Part shown: positions 13,459 through 22,236 of the stretch, piece after piece
Layout of the letters: every line of letters begins with the position of its first letter
Position numbering within the stretch: position 1 is the first letter of the stretch
Origin: Hypericum androsaemum
Lineage: Eukaryota > Streptophyta > Magnoliopsida > Malpighiales > Hypericaceae
Assembly: GCA_963995505.1 (NCBI GenBank)
Contig: OZ023186.1
Span: forward strand, 17,181,570 to 17,245,569
Direction: 5' to 3'
Length of the DNA stretch: 64,000 nt
The notes under the pieces: generated by a model
Told to the model about the DNA's origin: nothing
The model's database searches: none
The model's input: the letters and a program-made list of their open reading frames with translations, nothing else
Translations under genes and position numbers: made by a program

Positions 13459-14527
13459 TTTTCCCGCTTCACCTTTGACTCTTTTTTTTTTTTAGGGGGC
13501 TTTTGAATTGAAGAGCCCTTTTTTATTTTTCTTTGTTTTTATTTTTTGTCTTCCTTTTATATATCATCGATCATTCCTTTTTGAGGTTTCCCGCCGTTTG
13601 GGAGTCGCGGGCCTGCATTTTTAATGGGCCGGACTTGGGCTTCTTAACATTTGAACTATTAATTATTTTCTAAAATTTAGAATAGCAGAGGAGGCCCGAA
13701 AATTGGATGAAGATAAACTTCGGAACACAAATTGTCATTTCGTAAACTCAAAATTTATTTTAGTATTTTGGGCGGTTTTTATGTATGATCCTGTAACTTA
13801 AATAACATAAAATATATATACATGTGATTTGAAAGACCTTGACATTTATTGACTTGAAGTAATCTAGAAGCCAAACGATGTCATTTTAGAGCTGAGGTGA
13901 AAAGTCAAACTGTGCATGAATTCCGCCACGTAGGTTGAGGTGTCTTGGGGGAAAATTTTGAAACAATCACAATTTGGTCCACATCCACTGAATCGGTGCT
14001 GATTCGGATCTATCAACTTCTCGAAGCCTTCGCCTATCTCATTTTCACGAATAGGTCACCGCCTAGTTGGTTTTCCCAAATCTCCAATTAGTACCTTATA
14101 CCTTCTAAAAAAAATTAGTACCTTATACTCAAACAAATTCTCACCTTGGCATCAGATAATTAATTTATAATATTCAATTAAAAGCATTGCGACAACGCAT
14201 ATAGTATAAAGGCACAATGCCTAGCATGAGTTGATAAAGGTTCAGAGTTCAATTTCTGACTAATATAGGTGTAAAAATTTACCTCTAAAAAAAACTTCAA
14301 AAGCGTTTCTCCTTAAATAACAAAGTGATGAATTTTAGATAAAAAAATCTTAATCATTTCTTAAAGGTAGATGAAAAATACCAAATGTTCTAAGAAAGAT
14401 ACTCGTCTCTCCCGAGTCTTATGTTGGGTTAGGGAGCCTAATGTACTGTACACTGTTCTGGTAAATCTAAAGTAGGGTTTTGGGCCTTGATATATGAATT
14501 CTATTAGGACTATAGTACGGTGCTTCC
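13459..14527. promoter_or_regulatory. RAD51B upstream region, shared by both duplicate units
   Basis: Gene-free. It contains RAD51B promoter DNA and the conserved block around 13561-13720 that reappears at 19734-19880. A T-rich tract follows the RAD51B start at 13482-13494. 'ccttttatatatcatcg' at about 13552-13568 is the uninterrupted counterpart of the Pack-MULE insertion site in unit 2. GGCGG/CCCGCCG and TTCCCGCC-like words at about 13588-13596 resemble E2F sites, which are common near recombination genes. That reading is inference. Confidence 0.4.
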
Positions 14528-15378
14528 TGTTGGGTTTGAATGAAAATTCAATGCAAGCCCAAAATGGTAAGGCCCAAAGTGGAGGCCCAAAAGGGAAGTG
14601 GAAAGGTTGCAATACCACATTGATTAGAGCAAGAGCAAGGAGGATTTCCTTGTTTATAAGGAACTCCACTCCTTACCTTTCAAACTTGGTTGACCACCCA
14701 AAGGCTGACCCACCGCTAGCTGCCTGCGAGGACGGTGCGAAGCACCGTCCGAGCACGCGCTCGCGCACGCGCACGTGCGTGTGCGCATGGCGCATTGGAC
14801 GCAGGTCGCAATGGGCGCTTTGTGGCGCACTTGGCACTGCGCAGCTACGGAAATGACGAGGAGCTGCGAGCGCCTACCAGCAGGCCACCGAAGAGGCCGA
14901 AGGGGTGCGAGATCTCCCGCGAAAGGACGCGAGCGCAGCCTGGCGCCTGGAAGGATCCGGAAGCTTTCGAAGGGCCACCAGTGCGCCTGGAAGGGTCCAG
15001 AAGCCACCGAAGGGCCACGAGCGCAGCCAGACAGTCTGTTGGCCGAGCGGACGCGTCCCTTCGGGGTGGCTGGCTCCTTGCCTCCTCCAGCCTATAAATA
15101 GGCGTGCCTCCCTTGCCATTTCCTCATCCCAGCAGCACATGCATCTCCTAGCATTGTTGTCTTCTCCTCTCCTCCCGTTCTTCATCTAGAAAAGAGTCCC
15201 GAAAGTTCTGGGTATATAAGGGTTCGCCCGAAAGTTTCGAGATACGTGTGCAACGGTCTTGGAAACGCCCTAAACAGTCGTTGTATCTTGGGGCAATCTC
15301 GTCTTACGGAGAAAGTGTCCAACACTTGCCTCGACTGAAGAAGATCCTAATCAAGTACACCAACTCCGACAAACAACA
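14528..15378 (+). mobile_element. Solo Copia LTR
   Basis: It starts TGTTGGGTTTGAATG and ends CTCCGACAAACAACA. It is flanked by a perfect 5-bp repeat, cttcc, at 14523-14527 and 15379-15383. Landmarks match the LTRs of the Copia element at 23382-31284 in order: 'ttataagg', 'ttggttgacca', 'ggcgctttgtggcgcacttggc', 'cctataaatagg' (TATA box 15093-15101), 'gttgtatcttgggg', 'tcttacggagaaag' and 'gatcctaatcaagtacacca'. It is clearly a different subfamily, since many positions differ. No internal region follows, so it is a solo LTR left by recombination. Its GC-rich middle produces several false open frames on both strands. Confidence 0.92.
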
Positions 15379-15383
15379 CTTCC

Positions 15384-15936
15384 TTTGCCTATAAATACCC
15401 TCATGAGTCATTATAATCGGTAAATAGCGGAAAAATTATTGTTTTACAGTGCTCCTAAGACAGTTTGATGAACTACACGTTAACATAGTTATAGTCCATG
15501 TGTCTTTTATCGTTTTCGTTCGTTCTTTTTCATATTTGCGGTTTAATTCTTAACACTTAACTTAATCACTATGTCCTAAAAATGGAGTGTGTAAAGTGAA
15601 ATTGTACTAAAATATATTTATGTGTCAAATAATGTTTTATCAACAAATCTGTGACATTCATAATTGAAAGATGTTCGATTCTATTTCATTCGTGAGAATC
15701 TAAAACTTCCGTAATTTAATTCTCTTACGACGTTTGCATCAGTTAATCAAATTTCCATATATAAACGTGTGGGGTCCATCAAACTTGGCAACGAAGCAAC
15801 CGATCACTCCGTATTCCCCCCCCCCCCCCCCCCCCCCCAATCACTAGTACTCTCTCTCTCTCTCTCTAAACCCCAAAACCAACCTTCCTTGCCCTCTGTT
15901 TTACTTCCCCTGTTTTCTCAGCCAGTTAACAGGAAA
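15384..15936 (+). promoter_or_regulatory. Upstream and 5' region of small gene copy 1
   Basis: Gene-free stretch before the small-protein gene. It contains a run of 23 C at 15816-15838 and a CT-rich run at 15851-15868, both just upstream of the start codon. The equivalent place in copy 2 (about 20610-20665) has a CT-rich tract but no long C run. A TATA-like 'catatataaacg' lies at about 15756-15767. Confidence 0.45.
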
Positions 15937-16185
15937 ATGAACTTCCAGGGACCCGAGCGCGCGAGGAAGGAGAAGATCGTCATCGTCCCACCGAGGAGGG
16001 GCCTGGTGAAGATCAGGATCTTGAAGGGACTAATCAAGTTCGGGTCGGGTGGCAGAACCAACAAGGACGGCTCCGAAAATGGAAGCAAGGGAGAAGAAAT
16101 TGGTACCAGTAGTAGGATCTCAGGAGGAGCTCTAACCCCTGGTTCCTTAAGTGGGTACAACTCCGATTACGCTACCGAGGCTTGA
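15937..16185 (+). CDS. Small conserved basic protein, copy 1 (82 aa, unknown function)
   Basis: Single-exon gene of 82 residues starting MNFQGPERARKEKIVIV. The start is chosen because copy 2 (20732) begins at the same codon and the upstream frame here runs through the poly-C tract. The order is: a charged N-terminus, a basic core PPRRGLVKIRILKGLIKFG (residues about 19-37), a Gly/Ser/Lys-rich polar middle, and the conserved tail LTPGSLSGYNSDYA. No signal peptide or membrane segment is visible. A diverged relative lies at 34614-34844 and shares PP(K/R)RG..KI(R/K)I.K and SGYNSD. I do not recognise a named family. Copies 1 and 2 differ at only a few residues (for example G/A in the core, E/K, I/T), so both may be functional. 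Confidence 0.75.
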   Translation: MNFQGPERARKEKIVIVPPRRGLVKIRILKGLIKFGSGGRTNKDGSENGSKGEEIGTSSRISGGALTPGSLSGYNSDYATEA

Positions 16186-16525
16186 CGACCATCTCTATTC
16201 TAATTATCCAGCTTAATTATATATATTTTTGTATAATTTTTTTATTATACCTCTTAAAAGATCGAACATGAACCTTTGTTGATTCATTTTAGTAGGTCGA
16301 ATGCGTTTTGGTAACCAGTGATAGGGTAGTGGGTTAGTAGCTTCCATGGGTACCGTTCTTTTTTTCCCTCTTCGTTCTGTTAATTTCGTTGGTTTATATG
16401 ATATGGGAGTTTTGTAAAATTGAAATACCTGTAACCCTCATACTGGCAAATCTGTCTTGTAATATAAGCCAGTTTTAAGTAACTCGCAAATAACATGTAA
16501 TATACATCCTTGGGACATTTCATTG
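16186..16525 (+). other. 3' flank of small gene copy 1
   Basis: Probable 3' untranslated region. The text 'ctggcaaatctgtcttgtaatataagccag' around 16443-16472 recurs after copy 2 (about 21084) and again at 21665, 21690 and 22260. The homology between units ends shortly before 16526, where unit 2 begins. Confidence 0.5.
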
Positions 16526-18683
16526 TATATTGGAGATTTTGCAATCTTTATATACCTCTGACCTGAAGAAGTATCACTTGAATGTTAGGGTCTAATCCAA
16601 AACAGAGCAAGCTAGAACAGGCAAGTATATTTCAGAGAGAGCTGTTTCTGCTTTTGATTGTTGGAGAAAATGGACTCTGGGTAGGAAGTAGCATTGCATG
16701 CCATCTTAAAATCGATAAGAAGTATCCAAATCTAAATTCGAACCAGAGGACAGGCGCTCGCGCGAAGTTACATCTATCTCATGGCCAAATCATTAACAAG
16801 ATAGAGCCTAACTGCTTTCACCACACGGCATTTTCGTGATAGCATAAACATAAATACAAAGCCAGTGACAAACCTGATATATCTTCAAGAACAAGTCGTA
16901 TGGTCACGGCATGTGCCCAATGAATTCCCAAGGCAGCAACAAGATGGGAGTCATAGTTTCCAACCCCATGTTGACTATCAGCAGTTTGCTTTGCTGGCAA
17001 AAAGAGATGCGCATTGTTTAATTTTTTGACGGACGCATAAATCTATAAGTGCTGAAAAACGATACCTTGAAATCCATATTGGCAGGGTCCATCATGTAAC
17101 TGGGACCTAACTTGGTTTGTAACCAAAACAGAGATTCGGGCAAACTCTGCTAATGACCTGGTAATAAAAGAAGAAGGGAATCATTGCCCCCCGAGTGGAA
17201 AAATTATGGGACCAAAAGTAAATAAACCAACTAAAAGAACATTATTCTTACTTGATAAAAGATGTATGCCAAAGCAAGTGAATGTGGTCTGTGAGTACTT
17301 TCACTCTGCTCCCTTCAGATCATAAATAATGCGAGCAAAACCCCAAGTTAACTCAAACATTTCTCAAGATTAAAGCCCTCATCCAGTATCTAGAAGTTTT
17401 CCCCCCATCTGAACTGAAAATGTGAGAATGACGATGCCACTCCGTTGTGGGTTAAAATTTTGGACATACCCTGAAACAAGGGCAGCCATGCTATCAACAA
17501 CTAGCAATCTCACTTGATTTTGGAGTATTGACACCTTGATCTGTTGCAAACTGCAAATAACAATTTCCAATTAGAGGAAAAACTCAAGAATCAGTATCAC
17601 TAGATATCCATGCACTCAATGGGGCCGACGCATTAGTGGGGCATAGTTAACACGTACCTTTCGGTGAATTTAACAAATGATGCTGGTTGTAGAACCAAGA
17701 TCCTGCCACCCATCTGTAACACAGATGAGAACATTGTGCTTATTGAATCAAGTAACATCTAAAGTAAATTCGCCACTAGACACAGTAACTAAGGAAGCAC
17801 TTAAAGCACCTCCTACGCCATTCTTTCATGTGAAAGATCTCCGGGAAGCTTGTCGCTCCAATTTCTATCAACCTGCAAAACAAAACATATCACGTTACCA
17901 GAACGCCATGACTTCTATTCCAAAGAAGCAGCAGTAAGAGGGAGCATCATCCACCACCTCCGCGAGCTAAACTTGGACTCCAGATCGATATAGATCACTC
18001 GGCCATCTAAGCCTCCACACCTTGCTGGTAGAGTGGCCAACAAAGCCATCTTCAAACAGAACTGCCATCACAATAAGCTCTAGCTGAGAACCAAAGAGCA
18101 TAACTAGAAAGAGATCAAAATGGAACTGTTCCAGGACTCTACCTGCGTCTTACCGATCCCAGCGGGTCCCACCAGCTCGGTCAAACGGAATCCCTCCACA
18201 CAGCGCGTCGTCCAGCCCCTTGAGCCGGGTCGGGATCCTCTCTCGCGGTTCACCCGTTGCTCCATCAACAACCGCGCCTAAATCCAAACCGAAAACAAGA
18301 AATTGTAATGAAAAAAAACCTCATCCCCTAGAACATCTAAACCCTAAAATCCCCAAAAAAGGGAAAAGAGAGAGAATAACAGGAAGGCGTAAGGGGGTAA
18401 CGGAAAACCATTTGACAGGGAGGGGACACGACAGCTCTGATGTGGGCGACCGCAGAGGATACTTCCGCCAGGCTAACGTCCAGCAGCTCCATTAGCTCGA
18501 ACTCCGTTAGAGATAACGCTTCCTGAACACACTAAATTTTTAAAAAAAATAATTCTCAAAATCCGCTAATAAATAGGGAAAAAAAAAACAAATTAAGACC
18601 TTGGCGGTTTGGATGTTGCGAGCGGAGAAGACGTTGGCGATGGATTTGGGGAGTCCCATTTCTGCTATTTGCTTGTTCGCCAT
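16526..18683 (-). pseudogene. RAD51B second copy, truncated and frameshifted
   Basis: Near-identical counterpart of the RAD51B exons and introns at 11138-13458, starting with the same MANKQIAEMGLPKSI. The duplication begins inside the last exon, so the true C-terminus is missing. Lesions visible against copy 1: an 8-bp deletion in exon 3 just before Walker A (near 18182-18186); a 10-bp deletion further upstream in the same exon (near 18236-18245); a 1-bp loss in exon 5 (near 17822, 'ttctttcatg' against 'ttcctttcatg'); and an extra base in exon 8 (near 17271, 'gccaaagcaag' against 'gccaagcaag'). The two exon 3 deletions sum to 18 bp and restore frame after a scrambled segment; the later ones do not. 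I treat it as a pseudogene. Transcription is possible, since the promoter was duplicated too, although a Pack-MULE now sits in it. Confidence 0.88.
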
Positions 18684-18751
18684 TGAACAGCCTTTTTTTT
18701 TTTTAATTTCCCTCCTTTTTTTTTCTTTTTCTTCATTTTCCTTTTTATATA

Positions 18752-19727
18752 GGGCAAAATAGTCATAGGTTTCTGTTATTTGAAGAAATTGAGTAATAAG
18801 AACAAGGTAGTATAGATTAGTCCCTGATATTTCAAAAATAAATTGGTTAGTCCTTAAACTCATATTCCGGCTATTTTTCTGATGAGACATTTTCTAAACT
18901 ACCAAAAATACCCTTAAGCTAACCTAAAAACTACAAAATTGCCATCTAAATCAAAAATCTGTCATCTCCCTCACGGACTCGTCATACACCATTTAGAAAT
19001 ATATATAGTGTAAAACCCTAAAAAAGAAGAGTTCCCCATAGGGGCAACAACTTCCTCCTAACCGTCTAAGCCCTGGGATTGTTCGCCGCCAACGCCAAGC
19101 AGAAGGTGTGGCTCAAGCCGACCTCCGAGATGTCCGTCGTGTACGGTAACCACGTCCTCAAGGGCCGTTTTGTGTGAATCGCCGAGGGATTAGCTCGAAC
19201 GATGGGGTTGTTGGGTTCTCGATGTCGGATGTTCCTCTCGAGATTTTGGGAGAAGGCAATCAAGCCTTCCGAGGACTGCCAAAAGCATGACCCAAACGTG
19301 ATTGTTGTTTACTACCACATGAATGTTTGGGAGTACGAATGGAAGTGTAAATTGGGTCTAAGTACTTGTGGATGGGCTGCTGGAAGTATGAAATGTTCAT
19401 AAATTCTTGGCTCATCAATAACTCAATCTGGGTTTAATTGTTCATATCTTTTTCTCTCCATTTTTAGGATTTTAATTTTTAGATTATATATTTCTAAAAG
19501 GGTTGTGAGGGAGACGAAAAGTTTTTGATTTAGATGAAAATTTTATAATTTTTAGGTTAGTTTAAGGATATTTTTGGCAGTTCAGAAAATGTCTCACCGA
19601 AAAAGTGGCCGGAATATGAATTCAGGGACTAACAAATTTATTTTTGAAATATCAAGAACTAATCAATACTACTTTATCTTTATTACTCAATTTCTTTAAA
19701 TAACAGAGATATATGACTATTTTGCAC
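18752..19727 (+). mobile_element. Pack-MULE carrying a NIP7 gene fragment
   Basis: A 976-bp element with inverted repeats of about 220 bp. The left end is GGGCAAAATAGTCATA and the reverse complement of the right end is GTGCAAAATAGTCATA. Pairing continues through 'gaaattgagtaataa', 'gatatttcaaaaataaatt', 'catattccggc', 'gagacattttct' and 'tctccctcac'. It is flanked by a perfect 9-bp repeat, ttttatata, at 18743-18751 and 19728-19736. The homologous place in unit 1 (about 13554-13562) has a single uninterrupted copy, proving insertion after the duplication. The interior (about 18980-19440) holds coding sequence related to NIP7 instead of a transposase. It lies roughly 70 bp upstream of the RAD51B pseudogene start. 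Confidence 0.93.
19076..19345 (+). pseudogene. NIP7 (60S ribosome biogenesis) C-terminal fragment
   Basis: Three pieces in the plus direction match the C-terminal PUA-domain half of the ribosome biogenesis factor NIP7. GLFAANAKQKVWLKPTSEMS, then VVYGNHVLKG, lies at about 19076-19165. DGVVGFSMSDVPL is at about 19201-19239. In another frame, SEDCQKHDPNVIVVYYHMNV is at about 19268-19327, followed by WEYEWK. The family reads AANAKHKVWLKPTSEMSFLY, GDGVVVFSMSDVPLGFG and TQDCRKLDPNGIVVLHQADI. The pieces are out of frame with each other and contain a stop (TGA near 19177), so no NIP7 protein is made. The N-terminal half is absent. The assignment uses remembered family sequence and is strong because of the ordered matches. 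Confidence 0.88.
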
Positions 19728-19736
19728 TTTTATATA

Positions 19737-20731
19737 TCATCGATCTTTCCTTTTTGAGGTTTCCCGCCGTTTGGAAGACGGGGAGTCGCGGGACTGCATT
19801 TTTAATGGGCCGGACTTGGGCTTCTTAACATTTGAACTATTAATTATTTTCTAAAATTTAGAATAGCAGAGGCCCGAAAATTGAATGCAGATAAAATTCG
19901 GAATACAAATTGTGTTAGTATGATGTGTTTTGACCAATTTTTACGCATGATCTTGTAACTTAAATAACATAAAATACATACATGTAGTTTGATCGACTTT
20001 GATATTTAGCGAGACACGATTATCCAGACTCCGGAAGCCAAACGATGTCATTTCGGAGCCGACGGGAAAAGTCAAACTGTGCATGAATTCCACCACTTAG
20101 GTTGAGGTGTCCTTGGGGAAAATTTGGAAACTATCAGAATTTCTCGAAGCCTTCGCCCATATCTCATTTTCACCTCCTAATTGGATTTCCCAAATCTCAA
20201 ATTAGTACCTTATACTCCAACCAATTCTCACTTTGGTATCAGATAATTAATGTAGAATCTTCAATTCAACACACAGTAACTTCAAGAAAAACATAGCGTT
20301 TCTCCTCCGTGGTCACATTGTATATGCAACGAAAAATAATAATGTGATGAAATTTATATACTGGGGAGTCTTTCCTCCATCGATATTTAGATACTCAAAG
20401 GGCCACCAGGATTAACGGAGGAAACTCATCCGTATTCAATCGCTCATTTCCTAAAACTGCAGGATGTAAATTGTAATTTTACCAAAATATAGATCTTCTT
20501 GTACCGTATGATTTATCTGGAGCTACACCAACTAGTCAAATTTCATTGCGGGACTTTGAATCCGAAACTTGGCAACGAAGCAACTGATCACTCCATGGAT
20601 CACCATTATATACACACCACTCTCTCCCCCTTCTCCAATCACTATTTCTCTCTCTAAGCCCCAAAGCCAACCCTCTTTCTCCTTCTCCTCTGTTTCTCGT
20701 CCCCTGTTTTCTCAGCCATTTCCACAGGAAA
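19737..20731. promoter_or_regulatory. Shared promoter-type region of unit 2
   Basis: No gene. About 19737-20300 aligns with 13563-14330 of unit 1 (for example 'ttaatgggccggacttggg' and 'ccgacgggaaaagtcaaactg' against the corresponding unit 1 text). About 20560-20731 aligns with 15780-15936 ('aaacttggcaacgaagcaac'). It therefore contains the upstream region of both duplicated genes. The text between is diverged. Confidence 0.5.
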
Positions 20732-20980
20732 ATGAACTTCCAGGGACCCGAGCGCGCGAGGAAGGAGAAGATCGTCATCGTCCCACCGAGGAGGGGCCTG
20801 GTGAAGATCAGGATCTTGAAGGCACTAATCAAGTTCGGGTCGGGTGGCAGAACCAACAAGGACGGCTCCAAAAATGGAAGCAAGGGAGAAGAAATTGGTA
20901 CCAGTAGTAGGACCTCAGGAGGGGGTCTAACCCCTGGTTCCTTAAGTGGGTACAACTCCGATTACGCTACCGGGGCTTGA
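20732..20980 (+). CDS. Small conserved basic protein, copy 2 (82 aa, unknown function)
   Basis: Tandem duplicate of the gene at 15937-16185, with the same start, length and stop. The N-terminus is MNFQGPERARKEKIVIV and the core is PPRRGLVKIRILKALIKFG. The tail is LTPGSLSGYNSDYATGA, where copy 1 has ATEA. The frame is intact and most differences from copy 1 are single substitutions, which suggests the coding sequence is maintained. The 5' flank carries a CT-rich tract and a TATA-like 'ccattatatacacac' near 20604. Function unknown. Confidence 0.75.
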   Translation: MNFQGPERARKEKIVIVPPRRGLVKIRILKALIKFGSGGRTNKDGSKNGSKGEEIGTSSRTSGGGLTPGSLSGYNSDYATGA

Positions 20981-21764
20981 CGACCATCTCTCTTCTAATT
21001 AACATGTTTAATTATATATATTTTTAATTTCATTGGTTTATATGATATGGGAGTTTTTGTAAGATTGAAATACTTGTAACCCTAGTTCTGGCAAATTGTC
21101 TTGTAATATAGCCAGTTTTAAGTACCTCGCAAATAACATGTAATATAGATCCAGGGCTATTCCAGTTTTTTTCACTCCGGTCGCCCAGGGCCAGGAGTAT
21201 TTATCATTGCAAGTTGGTCTTTGCTAATTGAAACGGAATTTCATGTATAACATACTACTCAGATCAAAGTTCAAACTAGTGATGCTTTATGCTACTGGAC
21301 TTTCGTCATATAGAATGTAACATTCTACATCTTCGTCTAGCAGTACGACATTTTTATATTGCTCTTTCATAACCCTGTTTTCACAGTTTAGGTTGTTCCC
21401 ATTTTACTTGTCGATATTACGAGAATGCTTTCTTTTCCTAGAATGTAGCAATTCCATGACATATGTTCCAGCTAGATTGGCTCATTTTTTAAATCTGGAA
21501 TCAAAATTATTATTGACTGCGAAGGAATTACTTAAGGAGAAGGGGAACCAAGTAAAGCTAGATTGGCTCATATGTTCCAGCTAGATTGGCTCATCTTTTC
21601 CTAGAATGTAGCAATTCCACGCAGTTAGGTTAGAACCGCATGTATACAAAAAATTATGTAATCCTGGCAAATCTCACTTGTAATCCTAGCAAATCTCACT
21701 TGTAATACAGCCAGCTAGCAATTTTGAATAACTTGATGTTGATTTGGAATTGGGGTTCTGGGTC
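20981..21764 (+). other. 3' flank of small gene copy 2 with repeated 3'UTR-like pieces
   Basis: No gene. The 3' text of the small gene (ctggcaaattgtcttgtaatatagccag, about 21084) is followed by partial repeats of the same words at about 21665 and 21690 ('cctggcaaatctcacttgtaat', 'agcaaatctcacttgtaatacagccag'). 'gctagattggctcat' also recurs (about 21471, 21557 and 21580). Confidence 0.5.
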
Positions 21765-21773
21765 AGAGACCCA

Positions 21774-22227
21774 GGGTATGGATTGGGTACGGAATGCCAC
21801 TATTCCGAACCGTTTAGAATAAAGACACGCGGGGATTTTTTTGTAAACGCGCTAAAATACGGGGACCAAAATGAAAAAAGTCACGCACAAACACAGGCCG
21901 GATACAAATGCCATTATCACATAACTGCGCGTGCCAGTATCACATAACTGTGCATGCCAGTGTGACCTTTTTGCAAAAATGCTAAAATACGAGGGACCAA
22001 AATGAAAAAAAACTACGCATGCCATTATCATCAACGGGGGCTTGCCGTTTTCACAAAAATAAATGCTATTATCACATAATTGCACTTGCCATTATCACAT
22101 AATTGCACTTACCATTATCACATAACTACGCTTGCCATTATCACATACTTGCGCTTGCCGCTGCGGTCCTCCTTCAGTCCAAACCGTCCGGAATCAATTC
22201 CTTCACTCCGTACCCAATCCAAACCCC
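21774..22227. mobile_element. Short TIR element with 9-bp target duplication (MULE-type MITE)
   Basis: A 454-bp element whose ends are inverted repeats. The left end is GGGTATGGATTGGGTACGGA and the reverse complement of the right end is GGGGTTTGGATTGGGTACGGA. Partly matching words follow (attccgaaccgttta against attccggacggttt). The flanking direct repeat agagaccca at 21765-21773 and 22228-22236 is perfect. The interior has a run of imperfect 23-bp tandem units at about 22068-22160 and no coding sequence. The 9-bp target duplication points to the Mutator superfamily, though the TIR is short. Confidence 0.8.
22068..22160. repeat. Tandem 23-bp repeat (cattatcacataattgcacttgc type)
   Basis: About four imperfect copies of 'ttgccattatcacataattgcac' in direct order. 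Looser relatives of the same words lie at 21910-21960 ('gccattatcacataactgcgc', 'gccagtatcacataactgtgc'). It lies inside the short TIR element. There are no constant-length unique spacers, so it is not a CRISPR array. Confidence 0.75.
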
Positions 22228-22236
22228 AGAGACCCA

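Larger units (their letters stand above)
11138..21160. repeat. Tandem segmental duplication (RAD51B plus small gene)
   Basis: Unit 1 runs from about 11138 to 16525 and unit 2 from 16526 to about 21160. Both start with the same sequence (tattggagattttgcaatct). They then run through the RAD51B exons and introns, a shared upstream region (tttcccgccgtttgg; ttaatgggccggacttggg; ttcttaacatttgaactatt) and the small plus-strand gene. The left breakpoint falls inside the last RAD51B exon, so copy 2 lacks the 3' end. The units differ by later insertions: a solo LTR at 14528-15378 in unit 1 and a Pack-MULE at 18752-19727 in unit 2. A diverged stretch also separates them (about 14330-15745 versus 20300-20560). 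Confidence 0.92.

Noticed and set aside
15769..15936. An N-terminal extension of small protein copy 1 (138 aa form)
   Set aside because: The extension runs through the poly-C and CT tracts, is absent from copy 2 and does not resemble the family. The ATG at 15937 is shared.
22068..22160. A possible CRISPR-like array
   Set aside because: The units are adjacent tandem repeats without unique spacers, in a plant genome, inside a transposable element.
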